Shown piece by piece: positions 45,345 through 54,878 of a stretch of DNA of 64,000 nt; positions within the stretch are counted from its first letter, which is position 1; each line of letters opens with the position of its first letter. Both the position numbers and the translations under genes were made by a program. The stretch is taken from assembly GCA_903896925.1 (NCBI GenBank), contig CAITZM010000187.1:62001-126000 (forward strand), read 5' to 3'. The notes under the pieces were generated by a model. It searched no databases, had not been told where the DNA came from, and saw only the letters and a program-made list of their open reading frames with translations. This DNA is from an uncultured Lentisphaerota bacterium (GTDB lineage Bacteria; Verrucomicrobiota; Kiritimatiellia; CAIQIC01).

Positions 45345-45848
45345 TCATTTCTTCTTCCACTTGCAGATCGGGTCTTCGTGGACGCCGCCGAGTTCGAGGA
45401 GCTTGTCCTTATGGAACTGCAGTTCGGCGCGCTTGTAGCCGGTGACCGCGAAATCCTTCTTCAGGAAGATCGCCTGCTCGGGGCAGACTTCCTCGCACTG
45501 GCCGCAATAGATGCAGCGGGTCATGTCGATGATGAAGTCCGCCGGCTCCTTCTCGATCCTGGCCTCGGCGGGCGCGCCCGCGTCGCGCTGGCCCGGGATG
45601 ACGCGGATGGCCTTGGGCGGGCAGACGAATTCGCAGAGCTGGCACGAGACGCACTTGACCTGCCCGTCCTGGTTGCGGACGAGCGTCGGGGCGCCGCGGT
45701 ACTTGCCGAGCAGCTTGAACTTCTCCTCGGGATATTGCCGCGTGAATTTCTTGCGCGGCATGTGCTTGAGCGTGGTCCACATGCCCGCGAGGATCTGCGG
45801 CAGGTAGAGCCGGTCCAGGAACGTCAGCTTGGGGCGCCGGACCTTCAT
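45345..45848 (-). CDS. nuoI: NADH-quinone oxidoreductase subunit I
   Basis: This is the ferredoxin-like subunit of the peripheral arm of complex I that passes electrons through clusters N6a and N6b. The 167-residue product has two 4Fe-4S motifs, CVSCQLCEFVCP and CIYCGQCEEVCP, spaced as in the family, and a lysine-rich C-terminus. ATG 45848 overlaps the nuoH stop (ATGA). It lacks the frame upstream of 45848, which belongs to nuoH. Confidence 0.98.
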   Translation of the reverse strand: MKVRRPKLTFLDRLYLPQILAGMWTTLKHMPRKKFTRQYPEEKFKLLGKYRGAPTLVRNQDGQVKCVSCQLCEFVCPPKAIRVIPGQRDAGAPAEARIEKEPADFIIDMTRCIYCGQCEEVCPEQAIFLKKDFAVTGYKRAELQFHKDKLLELGGVHEDPICKWKKK

Positions 45849-46879
45849 GCGCCACCCCGCAGGCCGAGGACGATGGCCGTAATGAGGATGTTGAGCAGCG
45901 CGAGCGGGAAGAGCACCTTCCAGCCGAGCCCCATGAGCTGGTCGTAGCGCAGGCGCGGCACGGTCCAGCGCACCCAGATGAAGAGGAACAGGATGCAGGC
46001 GGTCTTGGCGACGAAGATCGCGACGTGCGCCGCGCCGACCCACCAGACCAGCGCGGGCGCGTTGAACGGCGCGAAGGGCAGCGACCAGCCGCCGAAGAAC
46101 AGCGTCACCAGCAGCATCGAGGCGACCATCATGTTCGCGTATTCGCCGAGGAAGAACAGGCCGAACTTGAGCGAGCTGTATTCGATGTTATAGCCGCTGA
46201 CCAGCTCCTGCTCCGCCTCCGGGAAGTCGAACGGCGCGCGGTTGGTCTCGGCGAACATGCAGATGAGGAACAGGAACGCGGCGAGCGGCTGCTGCCAGAC
46301 GAGCCAGCCGTTGGCGGCCTGGTAGAGCACGGTCTGCGTCAGGTTCAGCGTCTGCGTCTGCATGAAGATCGCGACGAGGCTCAGGCCGATGCAGACCTCG
46401 TAGGAGATCAGCTGCGCCGCCGAGCGGACGCCCCCGAGGAACGGAAACTTCGAGTTGCTCGACCAGCCCGCGAGGACGATGCCGTAGACGCTGAAGGCGC
46501 CGACCGCGAACACGACGAGCATGCCCGGGCCGATGTCCGCCAGCACGCAGCTCATCGGGCCGAGGTTGCTGCCCCACGGCATCAGCGCCATCGTCAGCAG
46601 CGCCGGCAGGAAAACCAGCGTCGGCGCCAGGACGAAATAGACCTTGTGGACATGGTTGGGGATGATGTCTTCCTTGAGGAACAGCTTGAGCGCGTCGGCC
46701 CACGGCTGCATGAGGCCGAACCAGCCCGTGCGGTTCGGGCCGATGCGGTCCTGGATCCACGCGCAGACCCAGCGCTCCGCCATGACCGTGTAGGGCACGA
46801 TCGCGAACGTGATCACGAAGATCGCGAGAATGCGGATTCCCACGAAGATCCACTCCCATATGACGGCGTCTAAATGCAT
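45845..46879 (-). CDS. nuoH: NADH-quinone oxidoreductase subunit H
   Basis: This membrane subunit of complex I forms the quinone chamber with NuoB and NuoD. The 344-residue product has about eight helices, with the signatures ERWVCAWIQDRIGPNRTGWFG, GWSSNSKFPFLGGVRSAAQ, SYEV and AETNRAPFDFPEAEQELVSGYNIEYSS seen across overlapping windows. The stop overlaps nuoI. The region upstream of its ATG is a long repeat-rich spacer to nuoG, unlike the tight junctions downstream. Confidence 0.98.
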   Translation of the reverse strand: MHLDAVIWEWIFVGIRILAIFVITFAIVPYTVMAERWVCAWIQDRIGPNRTGWFGLMQPWADALKLFLKEDIIPNHVHKVYFVLAPTLVFLPALLTMALMPWGSNLGPMSCVLADIGPGMLVVFAVGAFSVYGIVLAGWSSNSKFPFLGGVRSAAQLISYEVCIGLSLVAIFMQTQTLNLTQTVLYQAANGWLVWQQPLAAFLFLICMFAETNRAPFDFPEAEQELVSGYNIEYSSLKFGLFFLGEYANMMVASMLLVTLFFGGWSLPFAPFNAPALVWWVGAAHVAIFVAKTACILFLFIWVRWTVPRLRYDQLMGLGWKVLFPLALLNILITAIVLGLRGGA

Positions 46880-46880
46880 G

Positions 46881-47040
46881 CTGGTCAGTTGTCAGTCGTT
46901 CGTTGTCAGTTGTCGTCCACAAATCGTAAAGCCCTGCCGCACCCCGCACGTCCTTTGTCCTTTGTCATTGGTCATTCGTCCGTTGTCGGTTGTTCGGCGC
47001 TATTCCGCAAATCATAAATCTGAAATCATAAATCATAAAT
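46881..47040. repeat. Repeat-filled nuoG-nuoH spacer
   Basis: From left: GTCAGTTGTC/CGTTGTCAG units (46881-46915), TCCTTTGTCC-TTTGTCATTGGTCATT units (46950-46990), then AAATCATAAATCTGAAATC and ATAAATCATAAAT (47009-47040). The last run supplies the nuoG stop codon. Confidence 0.65.
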
Positions 47041-48667
47041 TTCTGCCCTGCTCGCCGATGCTTTCCAGGGTCCAGCCTGCCAGCGCGGGGATTTCCGCCG
47101 CCATGGTGGCGAAGACTGTTCCCAGGCTTGGAGACTCGGGGGACGGTTTCTTCCCGTCCTTGGCCACCGCCGCGAGCAACCCGCTCAAGACCTGCCACTC
47201 GGCGCGGGCCGCGCCCGGCGCGGCGACCGCTGGATGGAACTGCTGCATCCGGCCCTTGGCATTGACGAACGTTCCGCCTTTTTCCGCAAACGCTGCGCCG
47301 GGTAACACGACATGCGCCGCCTGTGTCGTCGCGCCGGGCAGGATAGCAAGCACGACGAGCAATTCCAGCTTGGCCAGCAGGTCGGCGCCGATACCGGCGG
47401 CGGTCACGTCCTCGCCGAGCACGAGCAGCGCCTTGATTTCGCCGCGCGCGATGCCGGCGGCGATCTCCGCAAGGCGGCTGCCCGGTGTGCCTGAGGCAAC
47501 GCCGGTGAGCTGCGCTCCGCGCATGTTCGGGTTGCGGTCGGTGTCGAGCAAGAGTTTATCGGCCGCGCCGCTGCGCGGGACGCTGTCGAGCAGCGTGCTG
47601 TCCAGGCCTTGGCACAGTTTGGCGAAGAGGAACAGCTCCTCGGTCGTCGCGCGCGCCGAGCCGATGCCGGCGATCTGGCCACCCGCGGTGCGGATGGCGG
47701 CGAGCCGCTCCGCGACATGGGCGATGGCGGCGGGCCATTCCACTCCGGCGCCACCGATCAGCGGCGTGGTCAGCCGCGCGGGATCGCCGATGAATTTGTA
47801 GTTCAGCCGGCCGAAGTCGCACAGCCAGCACTGGTTGACGGCGGGGTTGTCGCGCGGCGTCTGGCGGTAGACCACGTCCTCGCGCGAGCCGATGAGCGTG
47901 TTGCAGCCGGTGGCGCAGTGCGGGCAAAGGCTCCGCGTCTCCTTGAGGAACCAGACCCGCTGGCGGAAACGGAAGTCGGTCGAGGTCAGCGCGCCGACCG
48001 GGCAGAGGTCCACGATGTTGAGATCGTAGTTCGTGTTCGGCTCCTGGCCGGGATAGCAGGTGAGCGTGGAGCGGCTGCCGCGCTTGACGAAGCCGAGGCA
48101 GTCCTGCCCCGCGACCTCGCGCATGAAGCGGACGCAGCGCGAGCAGAGGACGCAGCGCTCGTCATCCAGCGTGACCTTCGCGTTGAGCACGACGTGCTTG
48201 GGCTTGTGCTCCTTCTCCTCGACGAAGCGGCTGCAGCCCTGGCCGTAGTCCACCGCAAGCTCCTGCAGGCGGCATTCGCCGGCCTGGTCGCAGATCGGGC
48301 AGTCGAGCGGGTGGTTGATGAGCAGGAATTCCATCACGCCGCGGCGCGCCTTGATGACGCGCGGCGTGCGGGTCAGCACGACCATGCCCTCACTGACGGT
48401 GGTGTTGCACGCGATGGTCAGCTTCGGGCCGAAGTTGACCCGCGGCCGGCCGTCGGCGGCGAGCACCGGCTTGCGGTCCGGGCCGAGCTGCGGCAGGCCG
48501 ACCTCGACGAGACACATGCGGCAGTTGCCGGCAATCGGGAGCTGCGGGTGGTAGCAGAAGTGCGGGATCTCGATTCCCGCCAGCCGCGCGGCCTCGATGA
48601 GGTTCGTCCCCGGCACGGCCTGCACGGCGCGCCCGTCGATCATCAGATTGACAGTTTCCACGCTCAT
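47033..48667 (-). CDS. nuoG: NADH-quinone oxidoreductase subunit G (short form)
   Basis: This is the iron-sulfur subunit of complex I. From the N-terminus: a 2Fe-2S ferredoxin domain (CYHPQLPIAGNCRMC), the His-Cys 4Fe-4S domain (HPLDCPICDQAGEC), a dicluster segment (CVLCSRCVRFMREV with further Cys) and CPHCATGCN at the head of the molybdopterin-like domain. At 544 residues it is shorter than many NuoG proteins (about 680-900), and the molybdopterin-like region is abbreviated. The ATG shares a base with the stop of the upstream ORF6N gene (TGATG), and the stop lies in an AT-rich repeat. All electron-transfer clusters appear present. Confidence 0.95.
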   Translation of the reverse strand: MSVETVNLMIDGRAVQAVPGTNLIEAARLAGIEIPHFCYHPQLPIAGNCRMCLVEVGLPQLGPDRKPVLAADGRPRVNFGPKLTIACNTTVSEGMVVLTRTPRVIKARRGVMEFLLINHPLDCPICDQAGECRLQELAVDYGQGCSRFVEEKEHKPKHVVLNAKVTLDDERCVLCSRCVRFMREVAGQDCLGFVKRGSRSTLTCYPGQEPNTNYDLNIVDLCPVGALTSTDFRFRQRVWFLKETRSLCPHCATGCNTLIGSREDVVYRQTPRDNPAVNQCWLCDFGRLNYKFIGDPARLTTPLIGGAGVEWPAAIAHVAERLAAIRTAGGQIAGIGSARATTEELFLFAKLCQGLDSTLLDSVPRSGAADKLLLDTDRNPNMRGAQLTGVASGTPGSRLAEIAAGIARGEIKALLVLGEDVTAAGIGADLLAKLELLVVLAILPGATTQAAHVVLPGAAFAEKGGTFVNAKGRMQQFHPAVAAPGAARAEWQVLSGLLAAVAKDGKKPSPESPSLGTVFATMAAEIPALAGWTLESIGEQGRNL

Positions 48668-49227
48668 CAACGTCGCACCCTGCTTCTTTTCACACGATAG
48701 ACGCCGCGCGACTCCGCCACGCCGAAGCCGATGCGCTTGCGCGGCGGCTCGGGCGGCTGCATGAGTTCCTGGATGGCCTCGAAGACCGCGCGGAACTGAT
48801 CGTCGTATTTCTTCTCCAACTCGGCCAGTTTGCGCGCCAGTTCCACATGCGAGGCGAGCATCTGCCGCAGCCGGACAAACGTCCGCATGATTTCCACGTT
48901 CACCCGCACGGCCCGCGGGCTGTGTAATACGCTCGACAACATCGCCACACCCTGTTCGGTGAAGGCATAGGGCAACGCGCGCCGCATGCCGCCCCAACTT
49001 GAAGTCACAAACTGTGACTTCAAGTTTTTAACCTCTTGCCGTGTAAGCTGAAAAACAAAGTCGCCAGGGAACCGTTCGGCGTTGCGCTTCACGGCTTGGT
49101 TCAACACTTTGACGGGAACGCCATAGAGATCGGCAAGATCGGTTCCGAGCATGACCTTCTGTCCACGCAACAACAGAATGGACTGCTGAATCCGCTCGGG
49201 CGGCAGGATGTCATAGCGGATGGTCAT
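48667..49227 (-). CDS. ORF6N-domain DNA-binding protein, copy 1
   Basis: The 186-residue product has an N-terminal ORF6N domain (about 8-110: ILLLRGQKVMLGTDLADLYGV, LNQAVKRNAERFPGDFVFQLT, PYAFTEQGVAMLSSVL), a coiled-coil (about 125-160) and the C-terminal tail PRKRIGFGVAESRGVYRVKR that it shares with its neighbour. ORF6N domains occur in phage antirepressor-like DNA-binding proteins. The start overlaps the stop of the second copy (ATGA) and the stop overlaps nuoG (TGATG), so it is translated as part of the nuo operon. The codons for NLKSQFVTSS form a 31-base near-perfect palindrome. The role is unknown. Confidence 0.9.
   Translation of the reverse strand: MTIRYDILPPERIQQSILLLRGQKVMLGTDLADLYGVPVKVLNQAVKRNAERFPGDFVFQLTRQEVKNLKSQFVTSSWGGMRRALPYAFTEQGVAMLSSVLHSPRAVRVNVEIMRTFVRLRQMLASHVELARKLAELEKKYDDQFRAVFEAIQELMQPPEPPRKRIGFGVAESRGVYRVKRSRVRR
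48996..49026. repeat. Perfect 14-bp-arm palindrome inside ORF6N copy 1
   Basis: AACTTGAAGTCACA, loop AAC, then TGTGACTTCAAGTT: fourteen paired bases, no mismatch. The half-site GTCACA/TGTGAC is matched by GTCGCA/TGCGAC in the two palindromes of copy 2. Confidence 0.9.
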
Positions 49228-49848
49228 GACAGGCGCCTCCTGTTCGGCGAACCCTGACCACGCTTTACGCGATAAACGCCGCGCGACTCCGCCACGCCGA
49301 AGCCGATGCGCTTGCGCGGCGGCTCCGGCGGCGCGACCAACTGCTTCATCTCGTCCAGCAGATGCAAAAGCGTTCGTTCGTGTCCATCCAGCCGCTCGGT
49401 CAGCTTGCGCTCCAGTTCAGCCAGTTTTTGCGCCAGTTCCTGATGACCTGCCAATGCTTCGCGCATCTGCACAAACGCGCGGACAACGAACAGGCTCATC
49501 TGTACCGCCCGCGGACTATTCAACAGCGCCGCCGCCATGATCGCGCCGTGCTCGGTGAAGGCGAAGGGCGCATGCCGAAAAATACGTTTGGATGCGGTCG
49601 CAGGTTGCGACCGCAGGTCATATTGCGTGGCGGAAACAAAGGTCGCAATTTGCGACCTTAGATTTGCAACCTCTTGGCGCTCAAGCTGGAAGACAAAGTC
49701 ATCCGGGAACCTTTCCTGGTTCCGCTTGACGGCTTCGTTGAGGCGCTTGGTAGTCACGCCGTAGATCCCGGCGAGGTCGGCATCGAGGATGATGCGCCGC
49801 CCGCGCAGCTGGAAAATCCGGCAAGCAATGCGTTCCAGAGGAATGAGG

Positions 49849-49859
<11 letters not shown>
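49224..49859 (-). CDS. ORF6N-domain DNA-binding protein, copy 2
   Basis: This 211-residue paralogue of the adjacent gene has the same ORF6N domain (FQLRGRRIILDADLAGIYGV, LNEAVKRNQERFPDDFVFQLE, PFAFTEHGAIMAAALL), a coiled-coil and a near-identical tail (PPEPPRKRIGFGVAESRGVYRVKR in part). It has an insertion of about 15 residues in which LRSQ-x-AT occurs twice (LRSQIATF, LRSQPATA), each encoded by a DNA palindrome. It starts 11 bases inside the end of nuoEF and overlaps copy 1 by four. The tandem arrangement suggests local duplication after entry into the operon. Confidence 0.9.
49593..49615. repeat. Palindrome inside ORF6N copy 2 (first)
   Basis: TGCGGTCGCA, loop GGT, TGCGACCGCA: ten perfect pairs, encoding the second LRSQ-x-AT motif. 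Confidence 0.9.
49639..49659. repeat. Palindrome inside ORF6N copy 2 (second)
   Basis: AAGGTCGCAA, single-base centre T, TTGCGACCTT: ten perfect pairs, encoding the first LRSQ-x-AT motif. Confidence 0.9.
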
Positions 49860-51647
<1,788 letters not shown>

Positions 51648-51651
<4 letters not shown>

Positions 51652-51685
51652 CAAATCTTCAATCATCAATCGGCAATCTTCAATG
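51648..51685. repeat. AAATCTTCAATCATCAATC-type repeat at the nuoEF start
   Basis: CAAATCTTC and AATCATCAATC units cover the nuoEF start codon in the 39-base gap to nuoD. Confidence 0.55.
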
Positions 51686-51690
51686 TCTTC

Positions 51691-52929
51691 TCATCGGTCG
51701 CATTCGCCCATGACGAAATCCAGGCTGCCGAGGATCGCAGTCATGTCGCTGACCATGTGCCCGATGCACAGCTTCGGCAGCGCCTGCAGGTTGGCGAACG
51801 ACGGCCCGCGGATCTTCAGCCGGTGCGGCACGCCGCCGCCGCGGCTGATGATCAGGAAGCCCAGCTCGCCCTTCGGGTTCTCCGCCGAGAAATAGACCTC
51901 GCCCGGCGGCGCGTTGATGCCCTCGGTGACGATCATGAACTGGTGGATCAGCTCTTCCATCTTCGTCAACACCGCGTCCTTGCGCGGCAAAAAGATCTTC
52001 GGGTCATCCACGTGCCACGGCCCGTCGGGCAGGTTGTCGGCGGCCTGGTGCAGGATGCGGACGCTCTGCCGGATTTCCTCCATGCGCACGAGGTAGCGGT
52101 CGTAGCAGTCGCCGGTGGTGCCCACCGGCACCTCGAAATCGAAGTCCTCATAGGCGCTGTAGGGATGCGCCTTGCGCAGGTCCCACTCCACGCCGGACGC
52201 GCGCAGGTTCGGGCCGGTCAGGCCGAGGTCGATGGCGTCCGCCGCGGAGAGCGTGCCGATGTCCTTGGTGCGGTCCACAAAGATCCGGTTGCGCGTCAGC
52301 AGCCCGTCGATCTCGTCCACGGTCTTGGGCAAGCCCTTCAGGAACGTCCGCAGCAGCGGGATAAATTCCGGCGGCAGGTCGTTCAGCAGCCCGCCGATGC
52401 GCGTGAACGAGGTGGTGAAGCGCGCGCCGCTGAGCGTCTCGCACAGGTCGTGGATCAGCTCGCGCTGGCGCATCGCGTAGAAGAACACCGTCATCGCGCC
52501 CACGTCCATCGCGTAGCAGCCGATGCCCAGCAGGTGCGAGCTGATGCGCGCCAGTTCGCAGCAGAGCACGCGGATGTACTGGCAGCGCCGCGGCACGTCC
52601 ACGCCGAGCAGCTTCTCCACCGCGTAGGCGTAGGCCACGTTGTTCGCCAGCGGCGACAGGTAGTCGAGCCGGTCGGTATAGGGCAGGAACTGCGCGTAGG
52701 TCATGTTCTCGGCGATCTTCTCGTCGCCGCGGTGCAGATAGCCGATGTCCGGCCAGCAGTTGGTGATCTCCTCGCCGTCCAGCTCGAGGATGACGCGCAG
52801 CACGCCGTGCGTGCTCGGATGCTGCGGGCCCATGTTGATGACCATGCGCTCGGCGCCGTCGGCCGGCGGCAGCGCCGCCTGCGCCCGCGCGGCGGAATCG
52901 ATCCAGGCCATGGTGCGCACGTCAACCAT
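51691..52929 (-). CDS. nuoD: NADH-quinone oxidoreductase subunit D
   Basis: This 49-kDa-type peripheral-arm subunit lines the quinone pocket. The 412-residue product is complete, with NMGPQHPSTHGVLR (quinone His), EITNCWPDIGYLHRGDEKI, and the C-terminal IIGSLDFVMGE-type ending (here ILGSLDFVMGECDR). ATG 52929 leaves a two-base gap from nuoC, so both are cotranslated. C and D are separate genes here, not fused. Confidence 0.98.
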   Translation of the reverse strand: MVDVRTMAWIDSAARAQAALPPADGAERMVINMGPQHPSTHGVLRVILELDGEEITNCWPDIGYLHRGDEKIAENMTYAQFLPYTDRLDYLSPLANNVAYAYAVEKLLGVDVPRRCQYIRVLCCELARISSHLLGIGCYAMDVGAMTVFFYAMRQRELIHDLCETLSGARFTTSFTRIGGLLNDLPPEFIPLLRTFLKGLPKTVDEIDGLLTRNRIFVDRTKDIGTLSAADAIDLGLTGPNLRASGVEWDLRKAHPYSAYEDFDFEVPVGTTGDCYDRYLVRMEEIRQSVRILHQAADNLPDGPWHVDDPKIFLPRKDAVLTKMEELIHQFMIVTEGINAPPGEVYFSAENPKGELGFLIISRGGGVPHRLKIRGPSFANLQALPKLCIGHMVSDMTAILGSLDFVMGECDR

Positions 52930-52931
52930 GG

Positions 52932-53558
52932 TCAGATCTCCTCCAGATGGCCGGGGTGCGCCGTCTTCTCGTCGCGCTCCGCCATCGTGTCGTTCGACCG
53001 GGGCTCGCGCCGTTGGGCGCCCAGGGCGCCGATCCCGGCGACGAACGGCCCGCCATTCATCGGCGCGGGCTCCGCCGCGCCCGCGTTGCACGCCGTCGCC
53101 GGCAGCTCCGCCGGCAGGCCGGCGAGCGGGAAGTCCTTGCGCAGCGGGAAATGCGGATAACCTTCCCACATGATGAGGCGCTTGAGGTTGGGATGGCCGC
53201 GGAACGTGATGCCGAACATGTCGAACGCCTCGCGCTCGTACCAGTCGGCCGTGCCCCAGACGGAAACCACGGAGTCCACCGCGGCCTCGCCCGCCGGCAC
53301 CCCCACCTTGAGACGCAGCCGCGCGTGCCCGGCCAGCGAGTATACGAGATAGTGCACGGCGTACCGCGGCTCCTCGCCCAGGTTGTCCACGCCGGAGAGA
53401 TCGGTCAGCATGTCGAAGCCGCAGCCGGTCTTCAGGAAACGGCAGACCTCCAGCAGCCGCGCGCGCGGCACCGTGACGCCCCATTCGCCGCGAAACTCCG
53501 GTATTTCTCCGATGTCCGCGCCGAACTGCGTCTTCAGTTTTTCAATCGTCTCGTTCAC
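52932..53558 (-). CDS. nuoC: NADH-quinone oxidoreductase subunit C
   Basis: This 30-kDa-type peripheral-arm subunit has 208 residues. The signature WYEREAFDMFGITFRGHPNLKRLIMWEGY, read in parts, is intact and followed by HFPLRKDFPL. The last 45 or so residues are a low-complexity tail rich in Ala, Glu and Gly that is not part of the common core. The start at 53558 is standard. Confidence 0.97.
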   Translation of the reverse strand: MNETIEKLKTQFGADIGEIPEFRGEWGVTVPRARLLEVCRFLKTGCGFDMLTDLSGVDNLGEEPRYAVHYLVYSLAGHARLRLKVGVPAGEAAVDSVVSVWGTADWYEREAFDMFGITFRGHPNLKRLIMWEGYPHFPLRKDFPLAGLPAELPATACNAGAAEPAPMNGGPFVAGIGALGAQRREPRSNDTMAERDEKTAHPGHLEEI

Positions 53559-53659
53559 TGATCAAGTCTCGCGTCTCTGGTCTCGTGTCCCGCCGGGTCG
53601 CCGCCTTCGCCCCAAGCTGCGGCGGCCATGGGTGACCCGGCTTACAGAAATTTATCCTG

Positions 53660-53698
53660 CCTCAAATCTTAAATCGGAAATCTTACATCATAAATTTG
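53660..53698. repeat. AAATCTTAAATCGGAAATC-type repeat
   Basis: CAAATCTTAAATC, GGAAATC and TTACATCATAAAT units lie in the nuoB-nuoC gap. A decayed GTAA/GCCGGGTC half-hairpin precedes them near 53628-53645. Confidence 0.55.
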
Positions 53699-53719
53699 TT
53701 TCTAGCCGCTCAACCATCA

Positions 53720-54286
53720 TCATTCGCCCCTGATAATGATGGGACCATTCAGCATCCGCTCATCCACCGCCGCGGGGTCGGGCGACCACAAGCCCTTGAA
53801 CTGCTTCGAGGCCGCCAGCTTCTTCTGGAGCGTGATGAAGCCTTCCAGCAGCGCTTCCGGGCGCGGCGGGCAGCCGGAGATATAGACATCCACCGGCATG
53901 AACGTGTCCACGCCCTGCGCCACGGCGTAGCTGCGGTACATGCCGCCGGAGCAGGCGCAGGCGCCCATCGCAATGCACCACTTGGGCGAGGGCATCTGGT
54001 CCCAGATGCGCCGCGTCAGGCCGGCCATCTTGTAGGTGCAGGTGCCGGCGACGATCATCACGTCGGACTGCCGCGGCGAGAACCGCATCACCTCGGCGCC
54101 GAACCGCGCGATGTCGAACCGCGCCGCGCCCGACGCCATCAGCTCGATCGCGCAGCAGGCCAGGCCCATCGGCTGCGGCCAGCAGGAGTTCTTGCGGATC
54201 CAGTCGATCGCCGCGTCGAGCCGCGTGACGACCACGTCGGTCTGCTCGAGCCGCGCATCACCGGCGGCCGGTGCCTGGGGGTTCAT
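53720..54286 (-). CDS. nuoB: NADH-quinone oxidoreductase subunit B
   Basis: This PSST-type subunit holds cluster N2, which donates electrons to quinone. The 188-residue product has CWPQPMGLACCAIELMA with the tandem-Cys ligands, GTCTYKMAG and GCPPRPEALLEG. ATG 54286 overlaps the nuoA stop (ATGA). The C-terminal IIIRGE extension is short. The gap of 161 bases to nuoC holds AT-rich repeats. Confidence 0.98.
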   Translation of the reverse strand: MNPQAPAAGDARLEQTDVVVTRLDAAIDWIRKNSCWPQPMGLACCAIELMASGAARFDIARFGAEVMRFSPRQSDVMIVAGTCTYKMAGLTRRIWDQMPSPKWCIAMGACACSGGMYRSYAVAQGVDTFMPVDVYISGCPPRPEALLEGFITLQKKLAASKQFKGLWSPDPAAVDERMLNGPIIIRGE

Positions 54287-54720
54287 GCGCGCGGCTCCTT
54301 CTGCGGGCGGCTGCGCCACGACGCCCAGTCGAGCGCGCCGCTGCGCCACGCATAGATGTGGCCGGCTTCCAGGATCAGTAGGAAAATCACCGCGATGAAC
54401 AACGCCTTCCAGCCCAGGCCGCCCGCGTCCACGGGCCGGACCAGCTTGCGGTAGAGGACGCCCCACGCCACGAGGAAGACGACCTCGATGTCGAACAGGA
54501 TGAACAGCATCGCGACCACGTAGAATTTGACGCTGAACCGCGCCGGGCTGCCCGCCTCGGCCGGCAGCCCGCACTCGTAGGCGCTGTCCTTGATCGCATT
54601 GTGGGTCCGGCGGGGGCCGAGAAGGCCCGGCAACGTGACGGCGATGATCGAGAAGCCGATCGCCGCTATCAGCATCGCGCCGAACGCGATGTAAGGCCAA
54701 AAATGATCCGCCGGGTTCAC
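54283..54720 (-). CDS. nuoA: NADH-quinone oxidoreductase subunit A
   Basis: This three-helix membrane subunit at the arm junction of complex I is the first gene of the operon. The 145-residue product has the family loop YECGLPAEAGSPARFSVKFYVVAMLFILFDIEVVFL, seen across two segments (YECG and FDIEVVFL are the key parts). GTG at 54720 is the start, with AGGAAG about nine bases upstream. The basic C-terminal tail RSRPQKEPRA is cytosolic. Confidence 0.97.
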   Translation of the reverse strand: MNPADHFWPYIAFGAMLIAAIGFSIIAVTLPGLLGPRRTHNAIKDSAYECGLPAEAGSPARFSVKFYVVAMLFILFDIEVVFLVAWGVLYRKLVRPVDAGGLGWKALFIAVIFLLILEAGHIYAWRSGALDWASWRSRPQKEPRA

Positions 54721-54749
54721 GTTGTTTTCTTCCTAAAAAATACCGCGGG

Positions 54750-54777
54750 ACTCTAGCAGAAACCTAGATGACTGCAA
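54750..54777 (-). promoter_or_regulatory. Candidate sigma70-type promoter for the nuo operon
   Basis: On the minus strand TTGCAG and TAGAGT are separated by 16 bases, about 30 bases upstream of the nuoA start. The match to TTGACA/TATAAT is partial and this is only a candidate. Confidence 0.28.
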
Positions 54778-54878
54778 CCACCATAACCTGCGCGGGTCCC
54801 AAGTTTTTCGCTGCCGGTGCCGGCGGCTCCGGCGCAGGACGTGCAGACCGGTGAGGCGGCTTGCCCCACGGGGGAAAA

